Assembly (NCBI GenBank): GCA_035623275.1
Contig: DASPTT010000096.1
Span: forward strand, 1 to 14,694
Source: DASPTT01 sp035623275
Lineage (GTDB): Bacteria; Actinomycetota; Acidimicrobiia; Acidimicrobiales; UBA8190
DNA: 14,694 nucleotides
Direction: 5' to 3'
Each line of letters opens with the position of its first letter. The stretch's first letter is position 1. Below, in pieces: positions 13,948 to 14,694 of the stretch. The translations under genes and the position numbers were made by a program. The notes beneath the pieces are model-generated. The model did no database searches. It was given only the letters and a program-made list of their open reading frames with translations, and was not told the origin of the DNA.

Positions 13948-14212
13948 GATCCGCCTACCCTCGCCGACCAGCGTCGTGGAAAACGAGGGGTGCAACCTCT
14001 GGATTTCCCGCCCTTCCCTGGGGACCAGCATGTGGACAGCCCGCCGATCCCTGCCTCGCGGTTGGGGAGAGCCTGTGGATGAAGCGACCGGGGGCGCGCC
14101 GGATTCCCATGGCCGGCACCATGACAGAGGGGTGTGTCGCGCCGCCTTGCGCGCCGAGGCGGCTCGCCGGGCCAGCGTCGGGGCCGGCGCCGGAGGTCCT
14201 CGATCGCCGGAC
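13948..14212. promoter_or_regulatory. dnaB-rplI intergenic region with two DnaA-box-like sites
   Basis: This 265-bp gap holds no gene I can support. Minus strand CTGTCCACA (14031-14039) and TCATCCACA (14074-14082) resemble the DnaA box TTATCCACA, the second with one mismatch. Both lie 80-140 bases upstream of the dnaB start, where DnaA could influence helicase expression. The rest is GC-rich with small palindromes such as CCGGCGCCGG (14184-14193). No -10/-35 pair is convincing. The number of boxes is too low for a replication origin. Confidence 0.35.
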
Positions 14213-14214
14213 CT
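14194..14214 (-). terminator. Hairpin at the rplI stop codon, weak terminator candidate
   Basis: AGGTCC (14194-14199) and GGACCT (14209-14214) form a perfect 6-bp stem with a 9-base loop that overlaps the rplI TAG codon. GC-rich palindromic sequence follows on the minus strand but no T tract. It could reduce read-through from the ribosomal genes into dnaB. Confidence 0.3.
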
Positions 14215-14659
14215 AGCCGGCGACCACCTCCACGGTCACCTCGGCGTCGACCTCCGGGTGCAGGTGCACGCCGACGAGATGGGTGCCCACCGACTTGATG
14301 GGCTCCGCCAGGTTGAACTTCCGGCGGTCCACCACCGCTCCGGTCTGCGCCTCGACGGCCTCGGCGATGTCCGCGGTGGTGACCGAGCCGAAGAGGCGGC
14401 CCTCGGCCCCGGCCCGGACGGTCACCGTGATCGGTTTCGCCCCGAGCGCGCTCGCCACCACCTCGGCTGCCTCACGGTCCTTGGCGTCGCGCAGGTCCCG
14501 GGCCCGGCGCATGGACAGCGCCTGGTGCTGGACGCCCTCGGTGGCGGCGAGCGCCCGGCCCGTGGGCAGCAGGAAGTTGCGGGCGAACCCCTTGGCCACG
14601 TCGACGATGTCGCCGCGCTTGCCCACGCCGTCGACGTCGTCACGAAGAAGGACGCGCAT
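14213..14659 (-). CDS. rplI: 50S ribosomal protein L9
   Basis: Large-subunit ribosomal protein that binds 23S rRNA near the L1 stalk (148 residues, the usual length). The N-terminal domain is typical: MRVLLRDDVDGVGKRGDIVDVAKGF-type start with the conserved ARNFLLPTGRA segment. A long connecting helix (about 40-75) leads to a C-terminal domain with GRLFGSVTTADIAEA and the DRRKFNLAEPIKSVGTH region. The ATG at 14659 overlaps the stop of the preceding gene (TGATG), so the gene is the last or near-last member of a ribosomal-type operon. Nothing is unusual. Confidence 0.97.
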   Translation of the reverse strand: MRVLLRDDVDGVGKRGDIVDVAKGFARNFLLPTGRALAATEGVQHQALSMRRARDLRDAKDREAAEVVASALGAKPITVTVRAGAEGRLFGSVTTADIAEAVEAQTGAVVDRRKFNLAEPIKSVGTHLVGVHLHPEVDAEVTVEVVAG

Positions 14660-14694
14660 CAGTCCTCGCCTCCCTCGCCGTCGGCGACACCGGC
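14659..14694 (-). CDS. C-terminal end of a gene upstream of rplI (partial)
   Basis: Only the last 11 codons and a TGA are inside the window, encoding AGVADGEGGED. The stop overlaps the rplI start by one base. In many bacteria the gene here is rpsR (ribosomal protein S18), often following rpsF and ssb, but this acidic, Gly-rich tail is not diagnostic of any of them. The reading frame is inferred from the tight overlap and good coding composition. Confidence 0.5.
   Translation of the reverse strand, partial: AGVADGEGGED

Noticed and set aside
13948..14031. N-terminal extension of DnaB from the ATG at 14031
   Set aside because: The 28 added residues do not look like DnaB, and the ATG at 13947 has a better ribosome site and gives a normal N-terminus.
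11542..14082. 846-codon plus-strand open frame
   Set aside because: It is the complement of dnaB and its intein; no motif is seen and dnaB is certain.
1..14694. CRISPR array, tRNA, rRNA, insertion sequence or prophage genes
   Set aside because: No regularly spaced repeats, cloverleaf, rRNA core sequence, transposase or phage structural gene was seen on either strand.

Overview
The window is very GC-rich with strong third-position G/C bias, so long open frames appear antisense to almost every real gene. Gene content points to a high-GC actinobacterium: a fused CysN-CysC next to CysD and a CysQ-type phosphatase, an OmpR-type two-component pair beside an FtsX-type permease, a DHA2 exporter with a TetR regulator, and an rplI-dnaB order with an intein in DnaB. 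A deep actinobacterial lineage such as Acidimicrobiia would fit, but that is inference; no rRNA or other strict marker is present.

Layout. Bases 1-1683 (minus) hold the N-terminal 561 codons of an FtsX/MacB-type ABC permease with two glycine-rich extracellular linkers; it runs off the left edge. Divergent from it, 1868-4155 (plus) is an OmpR-family response regulator overlapping its sensor kinase (ATGA). The gap between them carries four CTGTGA/TCACAG-like boxes, so the regulator may control itself and the permease. 4208-5113 (plus) is a YfeX-like DyP peroxidase, ended by a hairpin. After an AT-rich island, 5243-8798 (plus) is a tightly overlapping sulfate-activation operon: cysQ-like phosphatase, cysD, and cysNC (GTPase subunit fused to APS kinase). 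A nested palindrome separates it from a convergent minus-strand group.

That group, read right to left, is a TetR regulator (10968-11645), a 14-TM DHA2-type drug exporter (9370-10971, ATGA overlap) and a cysteine-free Rrf2 regulator (8854-9330). The TetR gene has a TATGAT -10 box placed so that its mRNA would start at the ATG (leaderless), with GGAAC/GTTCC half-sites around the promoter. Further right, still minus, 11728-13947 is replicative helicase DnaB, interrupted inside its Walker A motif by a 283-residue intein. The intein has the Trp/Cys/Thr set of class 3 inteins and the remnant of a LAGLIDADG endonuclease that looks catalytically dead. Then come a 265-bp gap with two DnaA-box-like sites, ribosomal protein L9 (14213-14659), and the last 11 codons of an upstream overlapping gene.

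The most noteworthy items are the class 3 DnaB intein with a collapsed endonuclease, the cysteine-less Rrf2 protein facing the sulfate-activation operon, and the glycine-linker permease with its presumed two-component control. I found no CRISPR array, tRNA, rRNA, insertion sequence or clear prophage gene, and nothing I can defend as a wholly new system.
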